Assembly (NCBI RefSeq): GCF_026262505.1
Contig: NC_067205.1
Location: forward strand, 4,960,001 to 5,024,000
Length of the DNA stretch: 64,000 bases
Reading direction: 5' to 3'
From: Trichomonas vaginalis G3
Lineage: Eukaryota > Parabasalia > Trichomonadida > Trichomonadidae
Position numbers and translations under genes: made by a program. Below are positions 30,761 through 41,744 of the stretch, piece after piece. How positions within the stretch are numbered: position 1 is the stretch's first letter; each line of letters starts with the position of its first letter. A model generated the notes under the pieces. That model ran no database searches, had not been told where the DNA came from, and worked only from the letters and a program-made list of their open reading frames with translations.

Positions 30761-30970
30761 AATATTTATTTTTATTTCATTGTTTATTTTATAGTTTGAT
30801 AGCATTATATATTAAATCAGATCGGATACCATTAGTTAAAGTAAGTAATTAAACTCAGTATCAGATTTTATCCTTCAAAAAATTGCAGATCAAGACTGTT
30901 GATCAAAAAATTTTACAAGCATTCAAAACTGAAAAGTATCAATTGTTAAAATTTAATTATATATTAGAAT

Positions 30971-33142
30971 ATGATCAAATTTGTTACAATATCTTTTTAT
31001 CGTCCTAATTTTTATATGGAAGTTTCGTTATCTTCTCAAGTTGAGAAGATCGGACTTCAAGAAGTATTTAGAAGAACATTTCGTATTGATAAACCTGCAG
31101 TAGTTGCTGAATTACCAAATAACGAATTCATCATTTGTTCACTTGGTAGCGCTGTTTTTGTTAGTCAGCGCGGAAGCATGAAAACAATACCTCTTAGTTT
31201 GTACACATGCAAATATATACCAGAACATGATCTAGTTATTGGCATTACCAATGGCGTTCCTCAAATTATCTTTTTTCAAGGCTCACCTGACTTCAAGCCA
31301 CTCACAGAACCTATAAGAGTACATTCACCATACATAAATCAGATCGAATATCATGAAAGAATACTAGTTGTCGCTGGTTCCGGTTTTGACATCTTTTCTG
31401 TTGATTTAAAACGACTATACTTTGATCCATCTCATCCTATAGTTACTTTAAAACAGCTAGTTTATGTCAAAGATAATATATACGGTTCACTTTTCGATAA
31501 ATTGTATATTGACTTTTATAGAAAGAGAATTTTAGTTCCTCTCGGATACGGATACTCACTGTACTCGTTTTCTGGCGAAATTATTAAGAAAAACGAATCA
31601 CTTTTCCCCTCAAAAATCAGAACATCAGCTTATTTTCCATTTACAGGAGAAATCACCGCTTCGGAAGTCGGAAGTGCAAAAAACATCTTCAAAAAGTTTA
31701 TAATTACAGACTATCTTGGAAATATCCGAGCGTGGGATTATCTTGAGAAAAAGATTTTTGAATACGCACTTGGGAACAAAGTAGTGATGTTCTCTGAGTT
31801 TATAGATAAGAAGAATCTTATTCTAATTACAGAAAATTTCGAAGTTTTTATATTTAATTTGAAAATGCAAGTTTTGACGAAGTTATTAGATTCTCAAGGT
31901 CAAATTCTCGGAATATCGATATACAAAAACCCTTTACGACTATGTTTACTCTATTTAAGCAACGTTCAAATTTATAATATTTATAATCCTTTGGAATACT
32001 ATGCAAGCAGCCTCGAACCTCAAGTTCGGATCATGCTTACACAAAACGACCTGTTTTGCACTCGTAGTTCAAACGGAGTCCTCACATTTTATCCAAAAAC
32101 AAAAGAAGTGCCACAAAACATCATTTCTCGCAGCAGCACGAAAGTTAGAGACATTGTTTATGACACTGACAGGAGAATTTTCTTTATTTTTGAAAATAAT
32201 GTTTGTGAAATTTTTGATAAAACACAGTCCTTGACAGATCCAGCAAGAAGACTTAATTTTGAATGCTCATACATGTCAATTAGTCCGAGCCACACCCACA
32301 TTTATATTCTTTCTCCATACAACGAAGTGATTTTGCTGGATTACTTAAATCTATCTATAATTAAGAAGCTCAGAATAGACAATGATACATACATAGGTAT
32401 AAAATCATCATTGACAGAGATATTAGTGTTCACAAGAAATAGTATTATCACAATAAATAACCAAACTTTGACAATCAAGAAGAATCCAATTGATGAAGTC
32501 GTACAAATAACAAATGATAAAGAACTGATTGGAATTTTGTACAAAAATAACGTTTTTACTGTTTTTAACGCGAATTCTTGGCAAATTATTTCCACGTTCA
32601 GAAGTACTAGTCCTGTCAAATCTATTAGCATGCTGAATGGATTCTTCACTCTGATTTTAGAAGAAAATCAAATAATTATTGGTAGATACGGCAGATTTGC
32701 ACAACAGTTCTCATTCCAGTTCGAAATTTATTCTGCTGCAGTTGTTGAAGACCAAAAGTTATATATTTGCGGTCCTAGCTTCATTGCGTACATAGATCTA
32801 AAGATTTATTACCCATTTTTGCTTGAGCAGAAGGACGAAAAGCCGATTGTTGGAAAGCCTTTCTTCGAAATAGTGAAGCCTCCGCCAATTCAGATCCCAA
32901 CTCCTCAGACTTCAGAAAAGAATTTGGAAACTTCTCCAATAAAAGAGCCACCGAAGACAGCAAGAAGGAGTGGAAGATTTAGAGTGCATGAGCCAGCTGG
33001 TGGCAACTCGAACACCCCAAGAAGAAGCATTGTTACGATCAGTTTGAGATCGATGCTCGATGAAATGAGGGCAAAGTCAGAACCTGTGTTTCATGAGCAG
33101 GATATTGAGCCTGCTCAACTCCCACTTTTGTATCCAAAATAA
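30971..33142 (+). CDS. Beta-propeller (WD40-like) protein with disordered tail
   Basis: A 723-aa protein. Residues about 40-615 consist of repeated beta-strand blocks of 35-45 residues with hydrophobic-turn patterns (for example FIITDYLGNIRAWDYLEKKI and YIGIKSSLTEILVFTRNSII), consistent with one or two beta-propellers. Residues about 625-723 are Pro/Ser/Arg-rich and disordered. Such proteins are scaffolds, often in trafficking or cytoskeletal complexes; no specific partner can be named. The first Met (30971) or Met16 (31016) could be the start. Confidence 0.55.
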   Translation: MIKFVTISFYRPNFYMEVSLSSQVEKIGLQEVFRRTFRIDKPAVVAELPNNEFIICSLGSAVFVSQRGSMKTIPLSLYTCKYIPEHDLVIGITNGVPQIIFFQGSPDFKPLTEPIRVHSPYINQIEYHERILVVAGSGFDIFSVDLKRLYFDPSHPIVTLKQLVYVKDNIYGSLFDKLYIDFYRKRILVPLGYGYSLYSFSGEIIKKNESLFPSKIRTSAYFPFTGEITASEVGSAKNIFKKFIITDYLGNIRAWDYLEKKIFEYALGNKVVMFSEFIDKKNLILITENFEVFIFNLKMQVLTKLLDSQGQILGISIYKNPLRLCLLYLSNVQIYNIYNPLEYYASSLEPQVRIMLTQNDLFCTRSSNGVLTFYPKTKEVPQNIISRSSTKVRDIVYDTDRRIFFIFENNVCEIFDKTQSLTDPARRLNFECSYMSISPSHTHIYILSPYNEVILLDYLNLSIIKKLRIDNDTYIGIKSSLTEILVFTRNSIITINNQTLTIKKNPIDEVVQITNDKELIGILYKNNVFTVFNANSWQIISTFRSTSPVKSISMLNGFFTLILEENQIIIGRYGRFAQQFSFQFEIYSAAVVEDQKLYICGPSFIAYIDLKIYYPFLLEQKDEKPIVGKPFFEIVKPPPIQIPTPQTSEKNLETSPIKEPPKTARRSGRFRVHEPAGGNSNTPRRSIVTISLRSMLDEMRAKSEPVFHEQDIEPAQLPLLYPK

Positions 33143-35127
33143 TATTGTTATGTTTCGTAATAAATTTGTTTGTAATTTTTGTTATGAAATATCATGCTTA
33201 TACGATTTATTCTAACAGAAAAAAATTATCTCTCTCATTTTGCTTATAATTTATTGCTTGTAATGATGTTTTCAATTTCATTCAAAATTCAAAAATTGGA
33301 ATAATCGCAAAATTCTTTCAGACCTATAATGTTTTGATGAGATATTAATATCTAAGAAGAATTTTTTAATCGAATATTGACAATTAACCTGTCAAATATT
33401 GCACGATTTGAAATTTTTGTTAAATTGGTCACATGAAGAAAAATGTGGGGAATTTATCATGGTAATAAATATTTTTCGATAATTAAAATTGAATGAAATT
33501 ACAAAAAAGCTTTCAAAATTTTTAAAAACTAGATAATGCCATGAATAGAATCATAAGTAAGAATAATAATTGCAATTTCCAAAATTGTTTTTGAATCTGT
33601 AACGACAATTTACAAAAGAAAATTACTCAAAAATAAATCATATATATATGGCAATTGTTTTTCTTATTCGAGAGGTTATCGATTTTGTAATTTAATCGTC
33701 GTCGTTATCGATTTTGTAATTTAATTGTTATCGTCTTTTTCTAAACGTGCATTTTTACATTAAAAGCAATGCAACTCCAAAATTAATTGGTATTTAGACT
33801 TTAATTAGGTGCAGACAAACGAAATGCAGTCCAAATATTTTGGTGATATATGAATTACATAAATTTAGGGAAATTGAAATTATATCTTTTTAAATTTTTA
33901 GGAAAACATATTTATAGAATTGTTTAAGTCATCAAAATAATGCAGACTTAGGTTAAATTTTCCAAATTTAATCATTTGCAAGACTTTCAAGCGACTTCAA
34001 AATGTCGAAATATAAGTCCAAAAATAAAATTACGATTACAGTCTATCCTCAATTATTATCACGCTAATTATTGAGTGACCCATGCGTTCGTATGTATGTA
34101 ATACCTTTTAAAAAGGAGATGAGAGAGATAAACTACATTTACAATTTAAATCTGATGTATTTACTTGTTACATTTACAAATGTAAATGTTTCTCGTAATG
34201 TTTACATTTTGTAAGTATAACGAATAAAAATGACGCACTTTTTTTACAAAGTCAAATTATTGTTCGATTTTTGCAGCTTGTAAACGATTAATTGTATAAA
34301 GCAATTGATATTAGCACGACATAACTGAATAATTCTAATATTGAAATCAAAAGCCCTTAAAATATCATGATATTTTAATTTCATAACAAATCTAGGAGAC
34401 TATTTGATGAAAACATATCCGATGTGGGTTTTGTTGTATTATATAACTTGTTATTGACTTCTTAGCTTTCCAAATTTTTTTCGATAATGAGAAAACGAAT
34501 GAAAAATCAACATTTGATCCATTTAAAATTTGATTTGTTTACATTTTTTTACTTTTTGAATTTCAATTTATATTTTCCTCAAGAAATACTTTAGATTTTA
34601 AGAAACTAAATCATATAATCTACTAAGAAAATATATTAAATCCTATCATACTCAAAGTTTTGTGATAAATCCGATCTTTTTTATTTTACTTTTATTATGT
34701 TTTTGCAAACTTAAGGTCCTCACTAGGTAAAACATAATACTCTTTGAAGTTAAGTATTTTCACAAAGAGAGGACCAACAATATCAAAAGATTGAATAAAG
34801 ATTTGTATTATTTTATTTATTTTTAAGAACATGTTTAAGAACCCTCATTATCTCAACGAATATTGCATATTTTTCTATTCTAAGACCACCAAAATTACGT
34901 TTTAATATAGAAAATAACATATTTATGTGATGCTAAAGTCGAAGTCCTTAAAAAATTAGTATTAAACATCCATTTATTACAAAATTGAAGAAATATGTGT
35001 AAAATATAACACATAATTTAGTTATTTGACTCAATTATTAGTTATGCAATATCAGTTGTGTTTATATCTGCGTTATATCACGAGATGCATTGAATTGTCA
35101 TAATTAGATCACCGTAAATCTTATCAA
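33143..35127. other. A+T-rich intergenic region left of Maverick 2
   Basis: About 2 kb without a credible gene. A 22-bp sequence starting GTTATCGATTTTGTAAT is repeated directly at 33675 and 33704. Several short palindromic A+T runs occur (ATATATAT near 33640). No mobile-element ends or RNA genes are recognised. Confidence 0.5.
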
Positions 35128-35133
35128 TTTTTG
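35128..35133. repeat. Target-site duplication, left (Maverick 2)
   Basis: TTTTTG precedes the left TIR and recurs at 53261-53266 directly after the right TIR. Confidence 0.9.
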
Positions 35134-35438
35134 AGTAGTAGAATATGACGGGGTGTGTGACTTTTTTTGTTACATCTATATATAGACGATGCATTAAAAT
35201 ATATTTATTTATAAACCATTAAAAAATGTAAGACATTAATTTTAAAATAATTTATCTTTTATCTTTTATAAAAGAAGCTATATATAGATGATGTCAGATA
35301 TTCCACGATTAATTAAACATTGTTTAAATCATGAATGGAATCAATGGAGTCATAATCAAAGACCTCATAAACGAGTAAAAGATTCACTACCATAATGAAA
35401 TAAAAAATAAAAAAATAAACTTTAAAAATTCAATGTCT
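35134..35438. repeat. Left terminal inverted repeat, Maverick 2
   Basis: About 305 bp, matching the right TIR (52856-53260) in its outer ~85 bp and inner ~170 bp. Termini and CTATATATAG boxes are shared with Maverick 1. It carries a deleted TIR gene. Confidence 0.85.
35288..35395 (+). pseudogene. Remnant of the TIR gene (35 codons), left
   Basis: Starts like the 195-aa TIR gene (MMSDIPRLIKHCLN) but jumps to NQWSHNQRPHKR and then to the 3' region. Two internal deletions therefore removed both DUF723-like modules. Short repeats at the breakpoints (TGG and CGAG) suggest microhomology-mediated deletion. The right TIR (52895-53002) has the same two deletions. Confidence 0.85.
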
Positions 35439-35474
35439 TACATTTTTGAATAATTTATTTTTATTTTGTATGAA

Positions 35475-36570
35475 ATGAGCGTCAAAACTAACGATGTGAA
35501 AACATTAGGATTCACAAACGAGGAAATAAAGGATATATTAGATGAGGCGGGTTATGAGGTTGATAAATATTATTTAAGAAATTGTCAAAAATTCGCGGAG
35601 TTATTAAATGATTTAGATTATGATGGAAAAATGAATAAAGATGATGTTATAAATTTCTTATATCCCACATCTAAAGAAGAAAAACCTAAAGAACCTGATG
35701 TTTTCCCTGAATATTATGAAGAACGGATTAAAGATGATGATGAATACGATGAAATTGAAAGACTGAAAAAAATAAGAGATGAAATAGATGAAAAAATTAA
35801 GGAATTAAGAGAAGTTGAAAATGAAGTAGAGGGTTTAATGAATATCCCAGCTTCAGAATCAGAAGTTCAGAAATCTCATGAAGAAAGATATAAAAATTAT
35901 GTCTCAGAATCAACACAAAATTTATTAGATGGCGAAATAGATGAAACACTTTCAGAAGAAGGTACTAAATTTATTCGTAAACATAAGTTACAATTTATTG
36001 ATAATGAAGAATACCCTTGTATTACTTTCACCACCTTTAGATTCCGAAAAATTCAAAAAAGCTCTTAAAAACGTGACATATGCAACTAATACGATTAAGA
36101 AAGAAGATCATGATATTTACACAAATTATTATTTAAATAAATGCACAGGTGTTGATAAAGTTTTTGATTTATTAGATAAAATATCAAAAGAAACCATTGG
36201 AACCTATAAAATTTTGTGTGATTGTGGTTTCATTATTGAAGATACCAATAATGTTTCATATGAAAGAACAGCACCGAAGGAAGACGAAGTGGAAAGGTCT
36301 ATACCATTCGTTATTAAGAATATAAAAGATATGAAAACGTATAAGCATTATATTTATTCATTTATTTCAGAAAAAATGGAAGCAACCCATAAAACATCTT
36401 CTCATCATTTTATAGCTATTCATACATTCCTTTTCAAAGTTGTGAAATTAAATAAGACAGGAATTAGATTTAATGTATCAGGGTACGCATTCTTGAGTAA
36501 ATTAAAATGTATTCGTCACGTCGCAGATGATAAAAATTTATGTGTTCTTAATTCATTTTATGGGCTTTAA
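35475..36570 (+). pseudogene. EF-hand-containing Maverick protein, frameshifted
   Basis: The first ~198 codons (from the Met-Ser ATG at 35475) include an EF-hand loop at residues 46-57 (DLDYDGKMNKDD) between two predicted helices, then a Glu/Lys-rich coiled-coil-like stretch (about 75-120). A frameshift near 36020 moves the remaining ~175 codons to another frame (to 36570). Maverick 1 has its own frameshift at a different place, so the ancestral gene was one frame of ~365 codons. I place the start at the second possible initiation codon because of the shared T-rich/GTA(W)GAA leader. Function unknown; calcium binding is inferred from the loop. Confidence 0.75.
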
Positions 36571-36619
36571 AAAATAAACTTTATTTTTATTTATTTTTTA
36601 ATTTTTTATTCTTACATAA

Positions 36620-39600
36620 ATGAACAAAAACGGAACAGCTAAAATGAATGATAATCAAATTAGAGCAGAAGGTAGAAGGTTATTTAAACGCTTCTATAAC
36701 ATTCCTGATGGTGTTAATCCTAAAACTCGTAGAAGCTATTTAAATGAAGCAATAGATTCATATGAAGGGTTTGACATTTCATCAGAAAGTGAGAGATTAG
36801 CGAGAATGTTAAATGTTAATATTGATTTCTATTATTGTGATCCTCAACCAGAAGACGTGGACATAAATAAGGTAGACTTTCCATTAGTGGAATCAATAAT
36901 GATAGATCCAGAATTTAAAACAGTAAATATTTTATTAACACAGAGTCCATGTGGAAAACTTCACGCTGACAGAATAACAGACGTTGAAGCACTCACCGGC
37001 TATAGAGTTTGTCCATATTGTAAAGAAGAAGTTTATTCTATCCGTGATGATCCAGAAAGGAAAAACCAAAGAAGATTTTTAAAGCATTGTGAGAAATGTA
37101 AAGAAAATAATGGAAGATTAATTCAAGACGTTCAATTGCAAAAGACACAACAACCATATGCACCACATATTACGAAACAGAAGATATATCAGTGGTTATT
37201 AGCTCATAATTTGCAGGAATATTATCAACCGACAAGATATTATATTACTTTTGACTTCGAAACATTAGAGACTAAAGAAGAATTACAACTTTCTGAGTGT
37301 GCAACTTTGAACGCTTACTTAAAACCATTCATGGTATCATCAACGGTTAAATTAAATGATAAAACATATACGAGGAATTTTTGCTTAACTTCAAGTGATT
37401 CTTTTATTTCTGATTGGATTGAGTTTTTATTTTCAACCTGTTCATTAGTTGTTGAATCAAATATGAGTCAATACAATGAATTATTGAAGTCGCAAACGGC
37501 GGGGACTTTGTCTCATACATTAAATGAAAAACAGAAGGAAGCATTTAAAGAACTTCTAGATGAGGAATTCAATAAAGTGAATATCATAGGTTTTAATTCG
37601 GGAAAGTTTGATTTAAATTTAATTCTTCGTGATTTAAACACTGCAAAATGGAAAATAAAATCAATGCTGGGTTCTTCTTCTCAATTTAAGCAAATCATTG
37701 TAAAGAAAACAAACGTTCCATATGAATTGAGATTTATTGACATCAGAAATTATATAGCGGGTGGGACATTAGACCAATTCACTCAAGATTTCGGAAATAA
37801 TAAATCACGTGTTAAATCCTTGTTCCCTTATCAATTCATCACATGGGAAAATTACGAAGAAGAATTATATAAAGTGGAACCATTCACGAAAGATTCATTT
37901 TATTCAGCATTAACTCAAGAAACTATATCAGATAGTGATTATCAAATATATCTCAATGATGCTAAAAACTTTAAGAATAGATTAGAATATTTTATTTATT
38001 ATTGCAATAAAGATGTTGAAATTATGATTGACCCAATCGATAAAATTATTGAAGAAACATTTGTTTATAAAATTGATATGCTTCATAATCTTTCTTTATC
38101 ATCGAATGCTTCAATGATTCGTTACGCTTTAGCATATAAAGACTTTAATCCTAATGAAAAATATCCTGAGGAAGAGATAGAATCAAGTTTTGAATTAACG
38201 AAAAAGTATTGGAAATATAAAATTGAATCATATAAGAAACAAGATGAAAAAGCAGAAAGGGATACTAAAAATAATGTTTCAATGGATGATTTTCAATACT
38301 ATCACGATTTAATCCTTTCATCTAAATGCAAAATGTGTGGTAAAGCGTTTACATATGCAAATAAACCAACATTGGATAGAATCGATAATGAAAAACCACA
38401 TACCAAAGAAAATTGTCAGTTAATGTGTTGTTATTGCAATGTCGTAAAATCAAATAAAGATGAAGATGTTCAACGTTTAAGAATCAATTTAAGAAATTAT
38501 GCATTAAAAAATAATTTACCAATGACTTTAGATTCAGTTGAAGCTTATCACATTCTCCGTAATGGAATTACTGGTGGTTTATCAAATGTTCAACATAGAG
38601 TAAATCTTAAAGGAATCACGCACATTAATAAACTTTCATATAGTCCAGAAACTAAAACTGTATCAAATGAGGACACCACCAACATCATGACTCATTTCGT
38701 TGGTGTTGACTTTAATTCATTATATCCTTCATCATTTTCATCTAATCCTCATGATTTCATTCAATATACTGACCATAAAATGTATATGCCGGGAAGATTG
38801 AATGGCGTTATCATTTGTGATACAGCAACAAAGAAAGCAAAAGCACAGGGAATTATTAGAAAGAAAAATACTTTATTCGTTGCTGAAGTAAAGGGTCACA
38901 TTGATGAAAAATACATTAATGATTACATAAACTTTTTACCGATAATAAGAAACTTAGATATTATCACAGATGAAAAAACAATTGGCAGTTTTATGTATAA
39001 TTACATGAAATCAAACAATTTACCAGTTGACCAGAAACAGAGAAAATTAACTCAATTAGCATCAACACACAACCAATATCAACCATTTTCTTCTTATTAT
39101 CTTTGGTATCTAATCGACAGATTTCATTTTATCATCGATGATATTCAATCAATTTTAACATTTACGAAAAACACTTGTTTTAATGAATTTGCGAACAAAT
39201 TTATGAACGAAAGACAAAAGGCTGAATTAGAAGGAAATAAAGGAAAAAGTTTATTTTGCAAGATTTCGCTTAATGGATCATATGGTTACGATGCAATGAA
39301 TACACAAAATTACGCAAAGACTAAAATAATGAATGCACAGAAGGCACGCGTTGCATGTATGTCAAATAAGTTTAAAAACATAAGAGAAATAGGTGAAGAT
39401 ACATATCAAGTGATGCTTAAAGATAGATTTTATAGATGTGATACATGTTTACAAGAGGCATTCTTCACTTTAGATAATGCTAAATACTGGTATTTGGTTT
39501 TCATTTATGATTTTATGTATAAATGCATGGATGTTAATCGTTTTCATTTCATTGAAGGTGATACTGATTCATCTTATTGGGCAATCGCTGGCGACCCAAA

Positions 39601-40087
39601 TCTTCCTAACACTCAAGCATTTCAAGCAATTGTTACCGATAAACAATTTTATGATAAAAACATTTTCAAATTCGCACCATTTGATTTCTTCTGTTTTGAT
39701 GAGAAATTTAAACCTAAATTAAAGAATAAAGCTGAAGAAAAAGCACATGAGAAGAAGTTATTGGGTTTAGCAATTGAGAAACAAGGTGATAACATGGTTG
39801 CTTTATGTCCTAAGTGTTATACATCATTCAACGGTTCAATCGATGGAAGTGATTTTAAAAAGATTGCACAAAAAATGAAGGGTGTTAGTTTAAGACAAAA
39901 TAAGCAATTAACACCTAAAAAATATTTGGATATAATAAATGATAAAGTGATATTTGATGGTCAAAATATTAATTTACAACTTAAAAATGGGTCAATGACT
40001 CGCTTAACAATCGGTAAGACTGCATTAACAGGAGCACACACTAAGGCTGTATGTTGTGAAAATGGATGTTGTATGCCATTTATTTAA
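36620..40087 (+). CDS. Protein-primed DNA polymerase B with HNH-type insertion
   Basis: A 1,155-aa Polinton-type family B polymerase. N-terminal CxxC/HxxxC zinc-like cluster near 132-170; Exo I FDFETLE (Asp212, Glu214), Exo II FNSGKFD (Asp331), Exo III YCNKD (Asp465). Polymerase motif A is GVDFNSLYPS (Asp697), motif B KISLNGSYGY, motif C GDTDS (Asp981, Asp983). Between Exo III and motif A, about residues 558-622 form an HNH/treble-clef-like module (CKMCG...LDRIDN...H...NCQLMCCYCN). The C-terminus ends in a Cys-rich tail (CCENGCCMPF). It would replicate the element from protein-primed ends. Complete here; broken in Maverick 1. Confidence 0.95.
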   Translation: MNKNGTAKMNDNQIRAEGRRLFKRFYNIPDGVNPKTRRSYLNEAIDSYEGFDISSESERLARMLNVNIDFYYCDPQPEDVDINKVDFPLVESIMIDPEFKTVNILLTQSPCGKLHADRITDVEALTGYRVCPYCKEEVYSIRDDPERKNQRRFLKHCEKCKENNGRLIQDVQLQKTQQPYAPHITKQKIYQWLLAHNLQEYYQPTRYYITFDFETLETKEELQLSECATLNAYLKPFMVSSTVKLNDKTYTRNFCLTSSDSFISDWIEFLFSTCSLVVESNMSQYNELLKSQTAGTLSHTLNEKQKEAFKELLDEEFNKVNIIGFNSGKFDLNLILRDLNTAKWKIKSMLGSSSQFKQIIVKKTNVPYELRFIDIRNYIAGGTLDQFTQDFGNNKSRVKSLFPYQFITWENYEEELYKVEPFTKDSFYSALTQETISDSDYQIYLNDAKNFKNRLEYFIYYCNKDVEIMIDPIDKIIEETFVYKIDMLHNLSLSSNASMIRYALAYKDFNPNEKYPEEEIESSFELTKKYWKYKIESYKKQDEKAERDTKNNVSMDDFQYYHDLILSSKCKMCGKAFTYANKPTLDRIDNEKPHTKENCQLMCCYCNVVKSNKDEDVQRLRINLRNYALKNNLPMTLDSVEAYHILRNGITGGLSNVQHRVNLKGITHINKLSYSPETKTVSNEDTTNIMTHFVGVDFNSLYPSSFSSNPHDFIQYTDHKMYMPGRLNGVIICDTATKKAKAQGIIRKKNTLFVAEVKGHIDEKYINDYINFLPIIRNLDIITDEKTIGSFMYNYMKSNNLPVDQKQRKLTQLASTHNQYQPFSSYYLWYLIDRFHFIIDDIQSILTFTKNTCFNEFANKFMNERQKAELEGNKGKSLFCKISLNGSYGYDAMNTQNYAKTKIMNAQKARVACMSNKFKNIREIGEDTYQVMLKDRFYRCDTCLQEAFFTLDNAKYWYLVFIYDFMYKCMDVNRFHFIEGDTDSSYWAIAGDPNLPNTQAFQAIVTDKQFYDKNIFKFAPFDFFCFDEKFKPKLKNKAEEKAHEKKLLGLAIEKQGDNMVALCPKCYTSFNGSIDGSDFKKIAQKMKGVSLRQNKQLTPKKYLDIINDKVIFDGQNINLQLKNGSMTRLTIGKTALTGAHTKAVCCENGCCMPFI

Positions 40088-40203
40088 AATTTTATTCTTA
40101 ATGAAATGCCACAGAAGAGACAAAAGGAACCGTTAATGATGGTTTTGATACTATGATTCAAAGAGGCGGGCACCCTTAAAACATTGATTTTATTTTTATA
40201 TAA

Positions 40204-41724
40204 ATGGATAACGTAGATTTAAAAATTTTAATTGCTGATTTAGTATTTAATCAAAATTTTCTTGATTATTATGATTTAAAAGCATATCTCCAAAAATATA
40301 ATAATAATATAACGGGTGATGATATGGAATATTATTATCCATATTATAAAAATGAAATTTTGAAATATCATGATAGAATAATTTCTGAAATTAAAGACAA
40401 AATTAAAAATAATGAATATTCAAAGGGAAAAACTAAATCACAACTTAAACAGTTGAAAGATTTCAAAAATAAAGTATTAACAAAAGAAGATATTGATGAA
40501 TTATATAAATTATATAATCCTGAGCCGCAAAAGCCAAAGGACCAAAAACAAATGGTGCAAAACACCCAGGTCCTTCAGACCATAAATGAAGCACAAGCTT
40601 TAATTTATGATTCATTAGTTAAACCATATTCAGCCCGACTTTTAAATGAAGATCAACTTTTGGAATTCATCCTTCAACATAAACTCGAAGCGGGAAAGTA
40701 TATCAAACCTTTATATACAGCATATTTAAAACAAATGAATAGAATACATCCAGAATTAATGAAGGGGGGAATGAAATCCAAAATCAAAGCAGATAAAATT
40801 AAACCACTTGCAACACCAAAACCTCCAACGACAGTACCTCCTCCTCCTTCAGTTAATCCTTCATCATTCACTTTATTATATCCATTTCAAACATTAAAGA
40901 AACAAAAAGATTTTAAAAAGGATTTCAAGATATTAAATAAACCAATTGACCCGAAAATTCAACCGTTAAAGGAAAAATTTAGTCGCCCTTCATTTGCTCC
41001 ATATCCATATTCATACGAAATCGATCATTTAGAATATTCAAAAGGAAACGTTACTTATTTATTTGCCATTAACATTAACACTAGATATTTATATTGCATT
41101 CCAGTGAAAGGGAAAACAGAACAGGAAACAAGAAGAGCTATTCAATACTTACTAGATCATGAAAGAGTAGATAATATCAGGGGTGATGGTGATAAAGGAT
41201 TTCAGGCAACTATGACTCATTATTTCCCACAAATTAATTTTTTCTTTTCATCTTCTCCATATACGTTTCATAATAAAATAGTTGATGCGGTAATGAGAAC
41301 TCTTAGAGATGCGTTAGGGGTTAACGGTCAGATATACTGGGATGGAAATCATGACTCCATCATACAACAGTTAGTATATTATTACAATAATACATGGCAT
41401 AGAACAATAAACATGAAACCAGTGGAAATGAAAAATGATATTTCAAAAGAATGGGAATATATTAGAAAGCAAATGGAAAGGTTGAATGATGTTAAACGTG
41501 AACAAATTAATTCGGGGCTCATGAATTTTAAACAAGGGGATAAAGTTTTGATTCATCTCGATTATGGAAAAACTGATAAATCAATGACAAAAAGAAGACG
41601 AAGATTTGACACAATAGCTGAATTTGTTAGATATATTAACGGCAATGCATTAGTTGAAGTTGACAATAAATTAATAGAAATTCCAATTTATTTTATTACT
41701 CCATTATATTTAAATAATATTTAA
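40204..41724 (+). CDS. Maverick rve-type integrase
   Basis: A 506-aa integrase. Residues 1-200 are helical and Lys-rich. The rve-like catalytic core is at about 265-400: Asp274 (EIDHLE), Asp328 (GDGDKGF) and then FHNKIVDAVMRTLR, where the usual catalytic Glu aligns with Asp361 (32 residues after Asp328, instead of 35 before a Glu). The C-terminus (about 430-506) is beta-rich and basic, and probably binds DNA. It would insert the element with 6-bp target duplication. Located 116 bp after the polymerase gene on the same strand. The Asp361 variant is also present in Maverick 1, so it is inherited and not a new error. Confidence 0.85.
   Translation: MDNVDLKILIADLVFNQNFLDYYDLKAYLQKYNNNITGDDMEYYYPYYKNEILKYHDRIISEIKDKIKNNEYSKGKTKSQLKQLKDFKNKVLTKEDIDELYKLYNPEPQKPKDQKQMVQNTQVLQTINEAQALIYDSLVKPYSARLLNEDQLLEFILQHKLEAGKYIKPLYTAYLKQMNRIHPELMKGGMKSKIKADKIKPLATPKPPTTVPPPPSVNPSSFTLLYPFQTLKKQKDFKKDFKILNKPIDPKIQPLKEKFSRPSFAPYPYSYEIDHLEYSKGNVTYLFAININTRYLYCIPVKGKTEQETRRAIQYLLDHERVDNIRGDGDKGFQATMTHYFPQINFFFSSSPYTFHNKIVDAVMRTLRDALGVNGQIYWDGNHDSIIQQLVYYYNNTWHRTINMKPVEMKNDISKEWEYIRKQMERLNDVKREQINSGLMNFKQGDKVLIHLDYGKTDKSMTKRRRRFDTIAEFVRYINGNALVEVDNKLIEIPIYFITPLYLNNI
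40569..40581. repeat. Micro-hairpin 13-mer shared by two gene families
   Basis: GGTCCTTCAGACC inside the integrase gene. The same 13-mer (reverse complement) is at 19618-19630 in the other integrase copy and at 47582-47594 in the tail-fibre gene of Maverick 2, where it encodes the same peptide (QVLQT). The tail-fibre gene of Maverick 1 lacks it. Confidence 0.9.
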
Positions 41725-41744
41725 TTTTTTTTATTTCGTAAGAA

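Noticed and set aside
40204-41724. LTR retrotransposon or retrovirus integrase
   Set aside because: No reverse transcriptase, gag or LTRs; the gene sits between polymerase B and element TIRs, the standard Maverick order.
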